DNA of 13,570 nucleotides from Aphodousia faecalis (GTDB taxonomy: Bacteria > Pseudomonadota > Gammaproteobacteria > Burkholderiales > Burkholderiaceae_F). Location: NCBI GenBank assembly GCA_018712705.1, contig DVGM01000050.1:1-13570 (forward strand), in the 5' to 3' direction. The notes under the pieces are model-generated. The model was not told where the DNA came from. It did no database searches and was given only the letters and a program-made list of their open reading frames with translations. The translations under genes were made by a program, and so were the position numbers. Shown in pieces: positions 1 to 6,448 of the stretch; position 1 is the first letter of the stretch, and the number at the start of each line of letters is the position of its first letter.

Positions 1-822
1 ATTCACGTAATGAACATTTTCGTGGACTACCAACTTGTCATCGCACCGGTTACTTTGATTATTGTCTGCATCGTGCACTACTTTGTGCAGCAGTATCTGG
101 ATAAGAAAGATTTAGCGAGCGGCCGTATTACACAAGCTGACTTCATTGCCAAAGATTTGTCCGATGCGGATAAAAGTGAAAAAGCACCGGGCTTTTATGC
201 AATATTCCCATTGGTGCCGTTGGTTTTTCTGTTTATTTTTTCTCCGCTGGTCTACAAAGGCATCAAGCTTGACATCATCAATGCCGTCATGGCTTCAATG
301 GTTATCACTTTTGTCATTGACTGCGCCGTTCGCCGGGATATCAAAACGTCTTTTGCCTACATTAAAACCTTCTTCGAAGGCATGGGAAAGATCTTTTCCT
401 CAACCGTCGTTTTGATTGTCTGCGCCGAAACATTTGCGGCCGGTTTAACACGCTCAGGTGGTATCCAGACGTTAATTGAAGCGGCCAGTAACTTAGGCAG
501 CGGCTACCTCATCGTCTATACGATCATGTTCTTGATCGTTGGCCTGTGCACTTTTGTGATGGGCTCCGGTAACGCCGCATTCTTTAGTTTTGCGCCGATG
601 ATCCCCGGAATTTGTCAAACGGTTGGCGGCAACGCTCAGTGGATGCTCACCGGCATGCAATTGTCTTCCGGCTGCATCCGTTCCATGAGTCCTATCGCCG
701 GCTGTGTGATCGCTGCCGCGGGTCTTGCGGACATTTCTCCGTTTGAAATTGTTCGCCGCTCGGCCCTTCCAATGTTGACCGCTTTTGTGGTTATTTACAT
801 CATGTCTTGCACCTTGGTCTGA
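1..822 (+). CDS. dcuC: DcuC-family C4-dicarboxylate carrier, C-terminal part (5' end outside window)
   Basis: This is an integral inner-membrane carrier of the DcuC family, which exchanges or exports C4-dicarboxylates (fumarate, succinate) in anaerobic metabolism. The frame is open to the left edge, so the Met codon at 10 is internal; about 273 residues are present against roughly 460 in the E. coli protein. Numbering from that Met, a hydrophilic loop (about 30-60) is followed by several hydrophobic membrane segments. The signature GSGNAAFFSF (about 186-195) and the run MSPIAGCVIAAAGLADISPF (about 227-246) closely resemble the C-terminal half of E. coli DcuC. The last residues are hydrophobic and the stop is TGA at 820-822. 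A strong terminator follows at once, so this gene ends its transcription unit. A second DcuC paralogue lies at 5065-6333. The family is sure; the exact substrate is inferred. Confidence 0.85.
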   Translation: MHVMNIFVDYQLVIAPVTLIIVCIVHYFVQQYLDKKDLASGRITQADFIAKDLSDADKSEKAPGFYAIFPLVPLVFLFIFSPLVYKGIKLDIINAVMASMVITFVIDCAVRRDIKTSFAYIKTFFEGMGKIFSSTVVLIVCAETFAAGLTRSGGIQTLIEAASNLGSGYLIVYTIMFLIVGLCTFVMGSGNAAFFSFAPMIPGICQTVGGNAQWMLTGMQLSSGCIRSMSPIAGCVIAAAGLADISPFEIVRRSALPMLTAFVVIYIMSCTLV

Positions 823-855
823 TCCAACCGAAGTTTCCTTTCAAGCAAGGCTTTT

Positions 856-883
856 CCGCCCGATTTTTCGGGCGGCTTTTTTT
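856..883 (+). terminator. Rho-independent terminator after the first DcuC gene
   Basis: An 8-bp perfect stem, CCGCCCGA (856-863) with TCGGGCGG (868-875), closes a TTTT loop. It is followed by C and seven T residues (876-883). It lies 34 bases after the stop of the upstream carrier gene, a textbook intrinsic terminator. Confidence 0.93.
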
Positions 884-902
884 GCAGCAAACCTTTTTGT
901 AT

Positions 903-919
903 ACATCATTAAATGATGT
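903..919. promoter_or_regulatory. Perfect 17-bp palindrome upstream of the AAA+ gene (candidate operator)
   Basis: ACATCATTAAATGATGT is an inverted repeat with 8-base arms around a single central A. It lies 40 bases before the ATG of the AAA+ ATPase gene and downstream of the previous terminator, where its promoter must be. No T run follows, so it does not look like a terminator. A dimeric repressor or activator site is the natural reading. I do not recognise the binding protein, and no convincing -35/-10 pair is visible. Confidence 0.45.
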
Positions 920-959
920 TTAAGTCCATACACTTCCTTTCAAGAAAAAGAGGAAGAAT

Positions 960-3122
960 ATGTTTAAGTGCAATCTCAACGCCAGCCATCAAACGTTTGA
1001 CGAAACCGTGTTTCGTCTCTACCAGTTCTTTTTCCTGTCTATTCTTCTGTATCGTGACCTTTGGAAAAATGTCACCTGCGGCTACAACGATAAAGTTGAA
1101 TACAACTTTGAACAAATGAAGTGGAGCAAAATCCTGGGGTTGCCTGAACTTGAACAATTAACACCGGATGAAATCAAAAAGACAAAAAAAGTAGCGGACA
1201 ATCAGGCCAAAATTCATTCGCTTTTAATGAAAAAATACCAAGAGTTTGAAGAAAATATTCCCGTTGTCCCTAACAATTTAAAGGCTAATATTGAGCTTTT
1301 AGCAAGAACCTTCGGCTTAAACGAAGCCGAAAAAAGTGTTCTTATTTTTCTTACCGTCATTAAACTCAATCAATTCAATTGTCTCGATTTATTCAATATC
1401 TTAAAAAATAAAAAAACAGATCTCATTACATATCGGGAACTCATCAGCGATTTTTTATCTACCGTCTGCGATTGCGGTTACGAAGCTCTCTATAAAGCGC
1501 TATCTAAAAGCGGCGCTCTTATGCAAAACCGCCTGGTTCGCATCGATGAGGATCCCCATGATTTCGAGTACTACCTAATCCTCGATCCGGATTTGGCCAC
1601 TAAACTTGTCTATCCTCACCAAAAATTGCACGATCTTTTGGCGATGTCATTGGTCAAGGGAAAAGATAGTCAACTCACTCTTGAAGACTTTTCTTACCTC
1701 TCGCCCAATCTGACGCTTTTGGTTCAGTATTTGCGCAAGGCTCGAGAAGATCAAAAAAGCGGAATCAATATCCTTCTTTACGGTCCGCCGGGAACCGGGA
1801 AAAGTGAACTGAGTCGTGCCATCGCTCAAGACATTGGAGCGGATCTTTTTGAAGTGCCTGTCGTTGATGAGGAGGGAGAGGCTGTCAACGACCGGATGAA
1901 CAGCTTAATGTTCAATTTATCTCAACTTAAAAACAACCCCTCGGCAATTTTAGTCTTTGACGAAGCGCAGGATTTATTTAAAAACTTCGGCGCCAACCCC
2001 TTCTTTGTGACCTTATCGGCTAAAGGCAATGAAAAACAAAATAAGGGCTTGACCAATAAGCTCTTGGAAAACAATCAAACGCCTGTTATCTGGATTACCA
2101 ATTCCATCCAGGCGATGGATCCGGCCTATATCCGTCGTTTTGATTTTTGTCTCGAAGTCCCGGTGCCACCCGAAAAGCAACGTCAAAAAATCATTGAAAA
2201 TAAAGCCGGCGCGTTCCTCTTACCCTCGGGAATCCATTGCCTTGCGAAAAGAAATGACATTGCTCCTGCAGTGATCGACCGCACGGCCAAGGTGATCTCG
2301 ACCATCTCAACTTCGAAAGAAGAATTGCAAAAGCATTTCTTTACACACTTAAATGCCAGTCTTATTTCCATGGGTGTTCGTCCCGTGCAATTAAGTAGCC
2401 GACCGGATGTCGAGGAACTTTATGACCCTGCGCTGAGTACGGCGGACTATGACTTGGCACAAGTAGCTCAAGGTATTTCGGAGTCACTTAGTGCTCGTCT
2501 TTGCCTTTACGGCGTTCCCGGTACGGGGAAAACGGCTTGGGCACACTACCTCGGACGCGTCCTTGGCAAGCGAGTCATCGTGAAGCGTTGTAGCGACCTT
2601 TTGGATTGCTATGTTGGTATGACTGAAAAAAATATTGCCGCCGCTTTTAGTGAGGCTAAAACAGAAAACGCCATCCTGGTAATGGACGAAGCAGACAGCC
2701 TTTTGCAAAAACGCTCCGGAGCAAACCATAGCTGGGAAGTCACGCAAGTCAACGAAATGCTGACTCAAATTGAAAATTTTGAAGGTATTTTTGTGGCGAC
2801 TACCAATGCACTCGATGCCATGGATGACGCCTGCTTGCGACGCTTCGATTTAAAGGTGAAGTTTGATTATTTGGACGCCAAGAAAGCCCAAATTCTTTTT
2901 AAACGCTACTGTGAAAAGATTTGTCCTGAAAGCTCCATTGCTGAAAACATTTTAGAAGCGGTTGGCACCTTGCGGTCTCTAACGCCCGGAGATTTTGCGA
3001 CGCTTATGCACCAGTCTCGGTTTAATCCCCTTAGAACCCCTGAGGCGTTACTGAAGGGACTTGAAAAAGAATGTGAAACAAAAGAGGGACATCATCGCAA
3101 GCGTCCAATTGGATTTAACTAA
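960..3122 (+). CDS. Tandem AAA+ ATPase (two AAA modules), function unknown
   Basis: This predicted 720-residue cytoplasmic ATPase has two AAA modules. Module 1 has Walker A GPPGTGKS (275-282), Walker B ILVFDEAQ (330-337), a sensor-1-like Asn (about 381) and an arginine-finger-like RRF (392-394). Module 2 has GVPGTGKT (518-525), ILVMDEAD (572-579), the TTN sensor (614-616), RRF (627-629) and a sensor-2-like SLTPGDF (673-679). All ATPase residues look intact in both, so both modules may be active. Residues 53-250 form an N-terminal region of unknown function. The ATG at 960 is preceded by an AGAGGAAG Shine-Dalgarno region, whereas the next Met (codon 53, position 1116) has none. The first 52 residues include an aromatic, hydrophobic run (about 17-35), which is odd for this family. 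The gene stands alone, and its early half is A/T-rich with many AAA Lys codons. Protein remodelling is likely from the family; the substrate is unknown. Confidence 0.85.
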   Translation: MFKCNLNASHQTFDETVFRLYQFFFLSILLYRDLWKNVTCGYNDKVEYNFEQMKWSKILGLPELEQLTPDEIKKTKKVADNQAKIHSLLMKKYQEFEENIPVVPNNLKANIELLARTFGLNEAEKSVLIFLTVIKLNQFNCLDLFNILKNKKTDLITYRELISDFLSTVCDCGYEALYKALSKSGALMQNRLVRIDEDPHDFEYYLILDPDLATKLVYPHQKLHDLLAMSLVKGKDSQLTLEDFSYLSPNLTLLVQYLRKAREDQKSGINILLYGPPGTGKSELSRAIAQDIGADLFEVPVVDEEGEAVNDRMNSLMFNLSQLKNNPSAILVFDEAQDLFKNFGANPFFVTLSAKGNEKQNKGLTNKLLENNQTPVIWITNSIQAMDPAYIRRFDFCLEVPVPPEKQRQKIIENKAGAFLLPSGIHCLAKRNDIAPAVIDRTAKVISTISTSKEELQKHFFTHLNASLISMGVRPVQLSSRPDVEELYDPALSTADYDLAQVAQGISESLSARLCLYGVPGTGKTAWAHYLGRVLGKRVIVKRCSDLLDCYVGMTEKNIAAAFSEAKTENAILVMDEADSLLQKRSGANHSWEVTQVNEMLTQIENFEGIFVATTNALDAMDDACLRRFDLKVKFDYLDAKKAQILFKRYCEKICPESSIAENILEAVGTLRSLTPGDFATLMHQSRFNPLRTPEALLKGLEKECETKEGHHRKRPIGFN

Positions 3123-3203
3123 TACATTCTTTTCCAGCCATATGAAGAACTTAAGCTTGCCGCATCCGACGGATCGTTCATTAATTTTTTGTCAGTTCGT
3201 GTC

Positions 3204-3240
3204 TTGAAGCTAAGTTTTTTTCTCTAAAAAGTCGTAGAAT
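3204..3240 (+). promoter_or_regulatory. Possible promoter of the tRNA-Glu gene
   Basis: TAGAAT (3235-3240) is a good -10 hexamer, followed by a G/C-rich stretch (GGAGGCC) like the discriminators of stable-RNA promoters. It lies 32 bases upstream of the mature tRNA 5' end. The best -35-like sequence, TTGAAG (3204-3209), is 25 bases away, which is too far. The -10 is therefore the stronger part of this call. Confidence 0.35.
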
Positions 3241-3272
3241 GGAGGCCTCTCGTCAAGAGAAGTAGTGCCGTT

Positions 3273-3347
3273 ATCTCCATCGTCTAACGGTTAGGACGTG
3301 ACCCTCTCAAGGTCAAAATACGAGTTCAAATCTCGTTGGAGATACCA
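3273..3347 (+). tRNA. tRNA-Glu (anticodon CTC)
   Basis: A full cloverleaf can be drawn. The acceptor stem is ATCTCCA (3273-3279) with TGGAGAT (3337-3343). The D arm is GTCT/AGGAC (3282-3297). The anticodon stem is TGACC/GGTCA (3299-3303 and 3311-3315), with loop CTCTCAA giving anticodon CTC (3306-3308), which reads GAG. The T arm is ACGAG/CTCGT (3320-3336). The CCA end is encoded (3345-3347). Several features match bacterial glutamate tRNA: U2-A71, U11-A24, U13-G22, a four-base variable loop lacking position 47, and A37. The first pair is A1-U72 and the discriminator is A73, where E. coli tRNA-Glu has G1-C72 and G73. A tRNA-Glu(TTC) elsewhere in the genome would be expected as the main species. 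Confidence 0.92.
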
Positions 3348-3361
3348 TAAGCTCAAAAGTT

Positions 3362-3393
3362 GGGGAAGTGATTTACTTCCCCTTGTTGTTTTT
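3362..3393 (+). terminator. Terminator between tRNA-Glu and the convergent rtcB
   Basis: An 8-bp stem, GGGGAAGT (3362-3369) with ACTTCCCC (3375-3382), closes a 5-base loop and is followed by TTGTTGTTTTT (3383-3393). It lies 15 bases after the tRNA CCA. On the minus strand the same hairpin sits just past the rtcB stop but has only a short T run, so it may serve both genes, more weakly for rtcB. Confidence 0.85.
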
Positions 3394-4588
3394 AGCCTTT
3401 AATGCACAGTATTTGTTTGAGCTCGTGAATCGTTTTTGTCAAATCCGATTGCTGAGCCATTACGGCTTCAATAGATTTGTACGCTTTCGGAATCTCATCC
3501 AAAACACCTGCATCTTTTCGACACACCACACCTTTTGTCTGGGCTTTCAACTCATTGACCGAAAAGCGCTTTTTAGCTTCCGTTCGACTCATCTTACGGC
3601 CGGCACCGTGCGAAGAGCTACAAAATGACTCTTCATTGCCCAAACCTTCCACAATATAGCTACACGCTCCCATGCTGCCTGGGATAATCCCCCTTTCGCC
3701 AAGCCCCGCGCGAATCGCGCCTTTTCGCGTCACCCAAATCGTCTCGCCAAAATGTTCTTCTTGTGCAACATAGTTATGGTGGCAATTGACAATTTCACCT
3801 TCCAATTCTGTACTAGGTTTTAACACACGCAAAGCCTCTAGAACATCTTCTAGAATGATCTGGCGATTAGCCATCGCATAGTCCTGGGACCAATGCGCAG
3901 CTTTCATGTACCAATCGAAATCCTCCGTGCCTTCTTTTAAAGAAGCCAAATAGATATCCGGCAGTTCCTCCCCGTTTTCTTTAGCCAATGTCTTTGCACG
4001 CGCAATAAAAAACGACGCCATGATATTGCCGATGCCTCGTGAGCCCGAGTGCAGCATAATCCACAAACGCTCTTCTTCGTCAGCCGTCAGTTCAATAAAG
4101 TGGTTGCCGCCACCCAATGTTCCAAGCTGCGCATGCCATTCTGATTTAACCATCGGATCAAGCATCGTTGGTTCATGAGACAGAATTTCTTTTAAAGGTT
4201 CTTCAAAAGGCTCACAAGATTTCCATCGAGTGTTTTCTTTTGACCGCTGCGCAAAACCGACAGGGACTCTGAAGAGTATTTCCTGCATCAAACGCTGAAG
4301 CTTACGTTCATTGAACGTATGTTTCGTGAGATTCGTGCGCGCAGCCAACATCCCACAACCAATGTCAACGCCCACAGCGGCCGGAATCACCGCCTCTTTT
4401 GTCGCAATAACGCTACCAATTGTCGCTCCCATCCCGGCGTGTACGTCGGGCATCGCAGCCACATGGTGAAAAACAAAAGGCAAACTCGCAACATTTTTCA
4501 ATTGGTCGATGGACTTCAGATCAATGTCGTGAGTCCATATCTTTACTGGCACCCGAGAATTTTCTGTCAGCGTTTGGGCAATCGGCAT
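3392..4588 (-). CDS. rtcB: RNA-splicing ligase RtcB (3'-phosphate/5'-hydroxyl RNA ligase)
   Basis: RtcB joins RNA ends carrying a 3'-phosphate or 2',3'-cyclic phosphate to 5'-hydroxyl ends, using GTP and Mn2+. In bacteria it is tied to repair of cleaved tRNA and rRNA. Numbered from the chosen start, the 398 residues hold MPDVHAGMGATIGSV (46-60), the metal-binding stretch VGVDIGCGM (Asp75, Cys78), LGGGNHFIEL with Asn162 and His163, HSGSRG (His180), CHHNYV (269-274) and SSSHGAGR, whose His327 matches the guanylylated histidine. Length and order fit E. coli RtcB (408). An in-frame ATG two codons upstream (4594) abuts the AAGGGG ribosome-binding site with no spacing; the ATG at 4588 has a six-base spacer, so I chose it. 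No archease or rtcA gene adjoins. The gene converges with tRNA-Glu and is divergent from the ArfA-like gene. Confidence 0.96.
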   Translation of the reverse strand: MPIAQTLTENSRVPVKIWTHDIDLKSIDQLKNVASLPFVFHHVAAMPDVHAGMGATIGSVIATKEAVIPAAVGVDIGCGMLAARTNLTKHTFNERKLQRLMQEILFRVPVGFAQRSKENTRWKSCEPFEEPLKEILSHEPTMLDPMVKSEWHAQLGTLGGGNHFIELTADEEERLWIMLHSGSRGIGNIMASFFIARAKTLAKENGEELPDIYLASLKEGTEDFDWYMKAAHWSQDYAMANRQIILEDVLEALRVLKPSTELEGEIVNCHHNYVAQEEHFGETIWVTRKGAIRAGLGERGIIPGSMGACSYIVEGLGNEESFCSSSHGAGRKMSRTEAKKRFSVNELKAQTKGVVCRKDAGVLDEIPKAYKSIEAVMAQQSDLTKTIHELKQILCIKG

Positions 4589-4631
4589 TTCCATCCCCTT
4601 TAGTTTTGTTGCGATACTTTAAAAATACTGT

Positions 4632-4701
4632 TTAATACTTCATTAAAAGACGTAAGTAAGACAAGATTTTTAAAATTTCCTTAATACTTCATAAAATGAC
4701 G
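4632..4701. repeat. Direct repeat (21 bp, two mismatches) between rtcB and the ArfA-like gene
   Basis: TTAATACTTCAT occurs exactly at 4632-4643 and 4681-4692. The match continues with two mismatches to 4652 and 4701 (19 of 21 bases identical, period 49). Both copies lie in the A/T-rich gap between two divergent genes, where both promoters should be. A pair of binding sites for one regulator is the likeliest meaning. A simple duplication without function cannot be excluded. Confidence 0.6.
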
Positions 4702-4750
4702 GATTGTGAATTATTTTATTTTCAACAGAAATTTTGATCTAGTATGCATT

Positions 4751-4912
4751 ATGAGAAAAAAGAAAAAAATGTTAATCAAAGGCATCGCTCCCCAACCTAG
4801 AAATCCAATTGCCCGTGTTCTTTGTACGGATACTCGCTTTAAGACCAAAACGTTCAAAAACAAAAAAAAGAGCATTACGAAGTTTGATTGGAAAAAAGAA
4901 AGCTTGGATTGA
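4751..4912 (+). CDS. Small basic protein resembling ribosome-rescue factor ArfA
   Basis: This small, lysine-rich protein has 53 residues from ATG 4751, or 47 from ATG 4769; a GTG at 4706 would give 68. The core RNPIARVLCTDTRFKTKTF (about 17-35) followed by KNKKK aligns by eye with E. coli ArfA. In particular D-x-x-F-K-x-K-x-x-KNKK matches ArfA DPLFRQRVEKNKK. ArfA binds stalled nonstop ribosomes and recruits RF2, whose gene prfB lies in this window. The C-terminal tail is basic, as an mRNA-channel-binding tail would be, but lacks the Gly-rich KGKGS of ArfA. TAGTAT (4740-4745) is a plausible -10, which would start transcription near 4752 and favour the 4769 start behind a purine-rich stretch. 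No hairpin that would truncate the mRNA, as in E. coli arfA, is obvious. The function is inferred from a short match. Confidence 0.55.
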   Translation: MRKKKKMLIKGIAPQPRNPIARVLCTDTRFKTKTFKNKKKSITKFDWKKESLD

Positions 4913-4983
4913 TTTAATTATTACTTTTTAGATATTTGTTCAGAAGAAATAATCGTCTGGCTTATATCAAATCTCTTGAGAAT

Positions 4984-5000
4984 CTCAGGGAAAGCCTGAG
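4984..5000. promoter_or_regulatory. Inverted repeat CTCAGG-N5-CCTGAG upstream of dcuC (candidate activator site)
   Basis: Perfect 6-base arms (4984-4989 and 4995-5000) flank GAAAG. The centre lies about 41 bases upstream of the start expected from the -10 at 5021, where class II activators bind. It does not match the FNR (TTGAT-N4-ATCAA) or CRP consensus. It could also form a small RNA hairpin if transcription begins further upstream. Confidence 0.4.
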
Positions 5001-5020
5001 GGCAAGTAATGTGAGCTTCC

Positions 5021-5028
5021 TATAAAAT
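5021..5028 (+). promoter_or_regulatory. -10 element of the dcuC promoter
   Basis: TATAAAAT lies 37 bases before the ATG of the downstream carrier gene. No good -35 hexamer sits 16-18 bases upstream, where GAGGGC is found. This suggests an activator-dependent promoter, consistent with the inverted repeat at 4984-5000. Confidence 0.5.
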
Positions 5029-5064
5029 TGCGCGCGGATAAAAACAATCCTCAGGAGATAAACA

Positions 5065-6333
5065 ATGACTTTATTGAACTGGGTTGCGGTTATTGTCGTG
5101 ATTTTGACAATCGCCGCCCTGATCAAGCGTTATGAAACGCGCTTGGTCCTCTTTACAGCCGGCTTGATTCTTTGCTGCGTGTCCTTGCAGCCGATGACCG
5201 CTTTCAATGCGTTCGCAAAATCCATGACCAACGGCGGTTTGATCATGGCTATTTGCGCCTCGATGGGCTTTGCCTATGTGTCGTCCTACACTCGTTGCGA
5301 CCAACACTTGGTGCACTTGCTCTCCAAGCCGATTCGTGGATTGGGCATTTTCTTGGTTCCGATCTGCACATTCGTGACGATGGTTATTAACATCGCCATT
5401 CCGTCGGCTTCCGGTTGCGCCGCCGCCGTGGGTTCCACGTTAATCCCTGTGATGCTTCGCGCCGGTATCCGTCCCGCCATGGCTGCCGCCTCTGTGATGA
5501 TGGGAACGGCCGGTGGTGTGTTCTCTCCGGGCTCTGCCCACAACGCCTACATTGCCAAGATCTCCAATATGGAAATCATGGATTTGATCGCGTTACACAC
5601 CCCGTATAGCCTCGTGCTCTGGGTTGTCGGTATTGTCGGTATCTTTGTGATGGCTATTATCTTCAAAGATAAAGGCGAAGCTACTGACAACATCCAAGTG
5701 AACATTGAACACAAGCAAGAAGAAATCGTTCGCCCGAACGTCATTTTCGCTTTGGTTCCGTTGCTCCCGATCGTCATTTTGGTCTTGGGTAACACGGTTG
5801 TTCCGCAAATCAAGATGGGCGTGGCTCAGGCCATGGTCTTGGGCGCCATCTTCTGCTTGCTCATCACCCGCGCCAATCCGCAAGATTTCTCCAAGACGTT
5901 CTTTAACGGCTTGGGTAAGGGCTACGGCAACATCTTGGGTATCATCATCGCCGCCGGTGTGTTCGCAGCCGGTTTGCGCGCTGCCGGTTTGATCGACACG
6001 TTCATTGCCTTGTTGCGTGAATCCAATGACATCGCCCGTTGGGGTGGTTCCTTGGGTCCGTGGTTCTTGGGCACGATTACCGGTTCCGGTGACGCCGCCA
6101 CGTTCGCCTTCAACGAAGCCGTTACGCCGCATGCCGCCTCTTTCGGCATGGATATCCCGCATTTGGGTTCCTTGGCCTTCTTGTCCGGTACCTTGGGTCG
6201 TACGTCTTCTCCGATCGCCGGTGCCATGATGGTTGTGGCCGGCATCGCTATGGCTAACCCGATTGAAGTCGCCAAGCGCACGATCGTTCCGTGCTTTATC
6301 GGCGTCATCATCTTGGCTATGATCATCGTCTAG
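5065..6333 (+). CDS. dcuC: DcuC-family anaerobic C4-dicarboxylate carrier
   Basis: This is a complete 422-residue inner-membrane carrier predicted to exchange or export C4-dicarboxylates. The chain is almost entirely hydrophobic segments. A charged cytoplasmic-type loop (about 201-225, KDKGEATDN to EEIVRPN) divides it into two halves. The second half holds the family marks ITGSGDAATF (338-347) and LGRTSSPIAGAMMVVAGIA (377-395), matching the C-terminal region of E. coli DcuC and of the partial paralogue at 1-822. It is shorter than E. coli DcuC (461). AGGAG at 5053-5057 is spaced seven bases from the ATG. Codon use is strongly biased (TTG Leu, GCC Ala, GGT/GGC Gly, CCG Pro, ATC Ile), unlike the AAA+ and autotransporter genes, which points to high expression. 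It appears to be a single-gene unit with its own promoter and terminators. Confidence 0.9.
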   Translation: MTLLNWVAVIVVILTIAALIKRYETRLVLFTAGLILCCVSLQPMTAFNAFAKSMTNGGLIMAICASMGFAYVSSYTRCDQHLVHLLSKPIRGLGIFLVPICTFVTMVINIAIPSASGCAAAVGSTLIPVMLRAGIRPAMAAASVMMGTAGGVFSPGSAHNAYIAKISNMEIMDLIALHTPYSLVLWVVGIVGIFVMAIIFKDKGEATDNIQVNIEHKQEEIVRPNVIFALVPLLPIVILVLGNTVVPQIKMGVAQAMVLGAIFCLLITRANPQDFSKTFFNGLGKGYGNILGIIIAAGVFAAGLRAAGLIDTFIALLRESNDIARWGGSLGPWFLGTITGSGDAATFAFNEAVTPHAASFGMDIPHLGSLAFLSGTLGRTSSPIAGAMMVVAGIAMANPIEVAKRTIVPCFIGVIILAMIIV

Positions 6334-6359
6334 TTCATAACCAAACTACGGTTGATTAA

Positions 6360-6385
6360 GGGGCAGTTCGCTGCCCCTTTTCTTT
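6360..6385 (+). terminator. Rho-independent terminator of dcuC
   Basis: The stem GGGGCAG (6360-6366) with CTGCCCC (6371-6377) closes a stable TTCG tetraloop and is followed by TTTTCTTT (6378-6385). It lies 27 bases after the dcuC stop. Confidence 0.93.
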
Positions 6386-6391
6386 AGATAC

Positions 6392-6434
6392 AAAAAAATC
6401 GCTCTCGGAATGCAACTCCTTGAGCGATTTTTTT
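6392..6434. terminator. Bidirectional terminator between dcuC and the Nudix gene
   Basis: AAAAAAATCGCTC (6392-6404) pairs perfectly with GAGCGATTTTTTT (6422-6434) around a 17-base loop. Each strand reads a GAGCGA-type stem ending in seven T residues, so it can stop transcripts from either side. It begins 14 bases past the end of the minus-strand Nudix gene and backs up the dcuC terminator. Confidence 0.85.
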
Positions 6435-6448
6435 GGCTAATCCTTCAA

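Noticed and set aside
1116..1118. Met codon 53 as the true start of the AAA+ ATPase
   Set aside because: No Shine-Dalgarno precedes it, while the ATG at 960 has AGAGGAAG. It remains possible because the first 52 residues are atypical.
3161..3190. ATCCGACGGAT hairpin followed by T residues as the AAA+ terminator
   Set aside because: Only four pairs with a three-base loop can form, and the T run is 13 bases away. This is too weak to call.
4589..4594. rtcB start at the upstream ATG (4594)
   Set aside because: The AAGGGG ribosome-binding site would touch that ATG. The ATG at 4588 has normal spacing.
5593..6162. 189-codon open frame on the minus strand inside dcuC
   Set aside because: It is antisense to a clear membrane carrier. 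The frame stays open because of strong codon bias in dcuC, and its product is a low-complexity polar sequence with no family resemblance.
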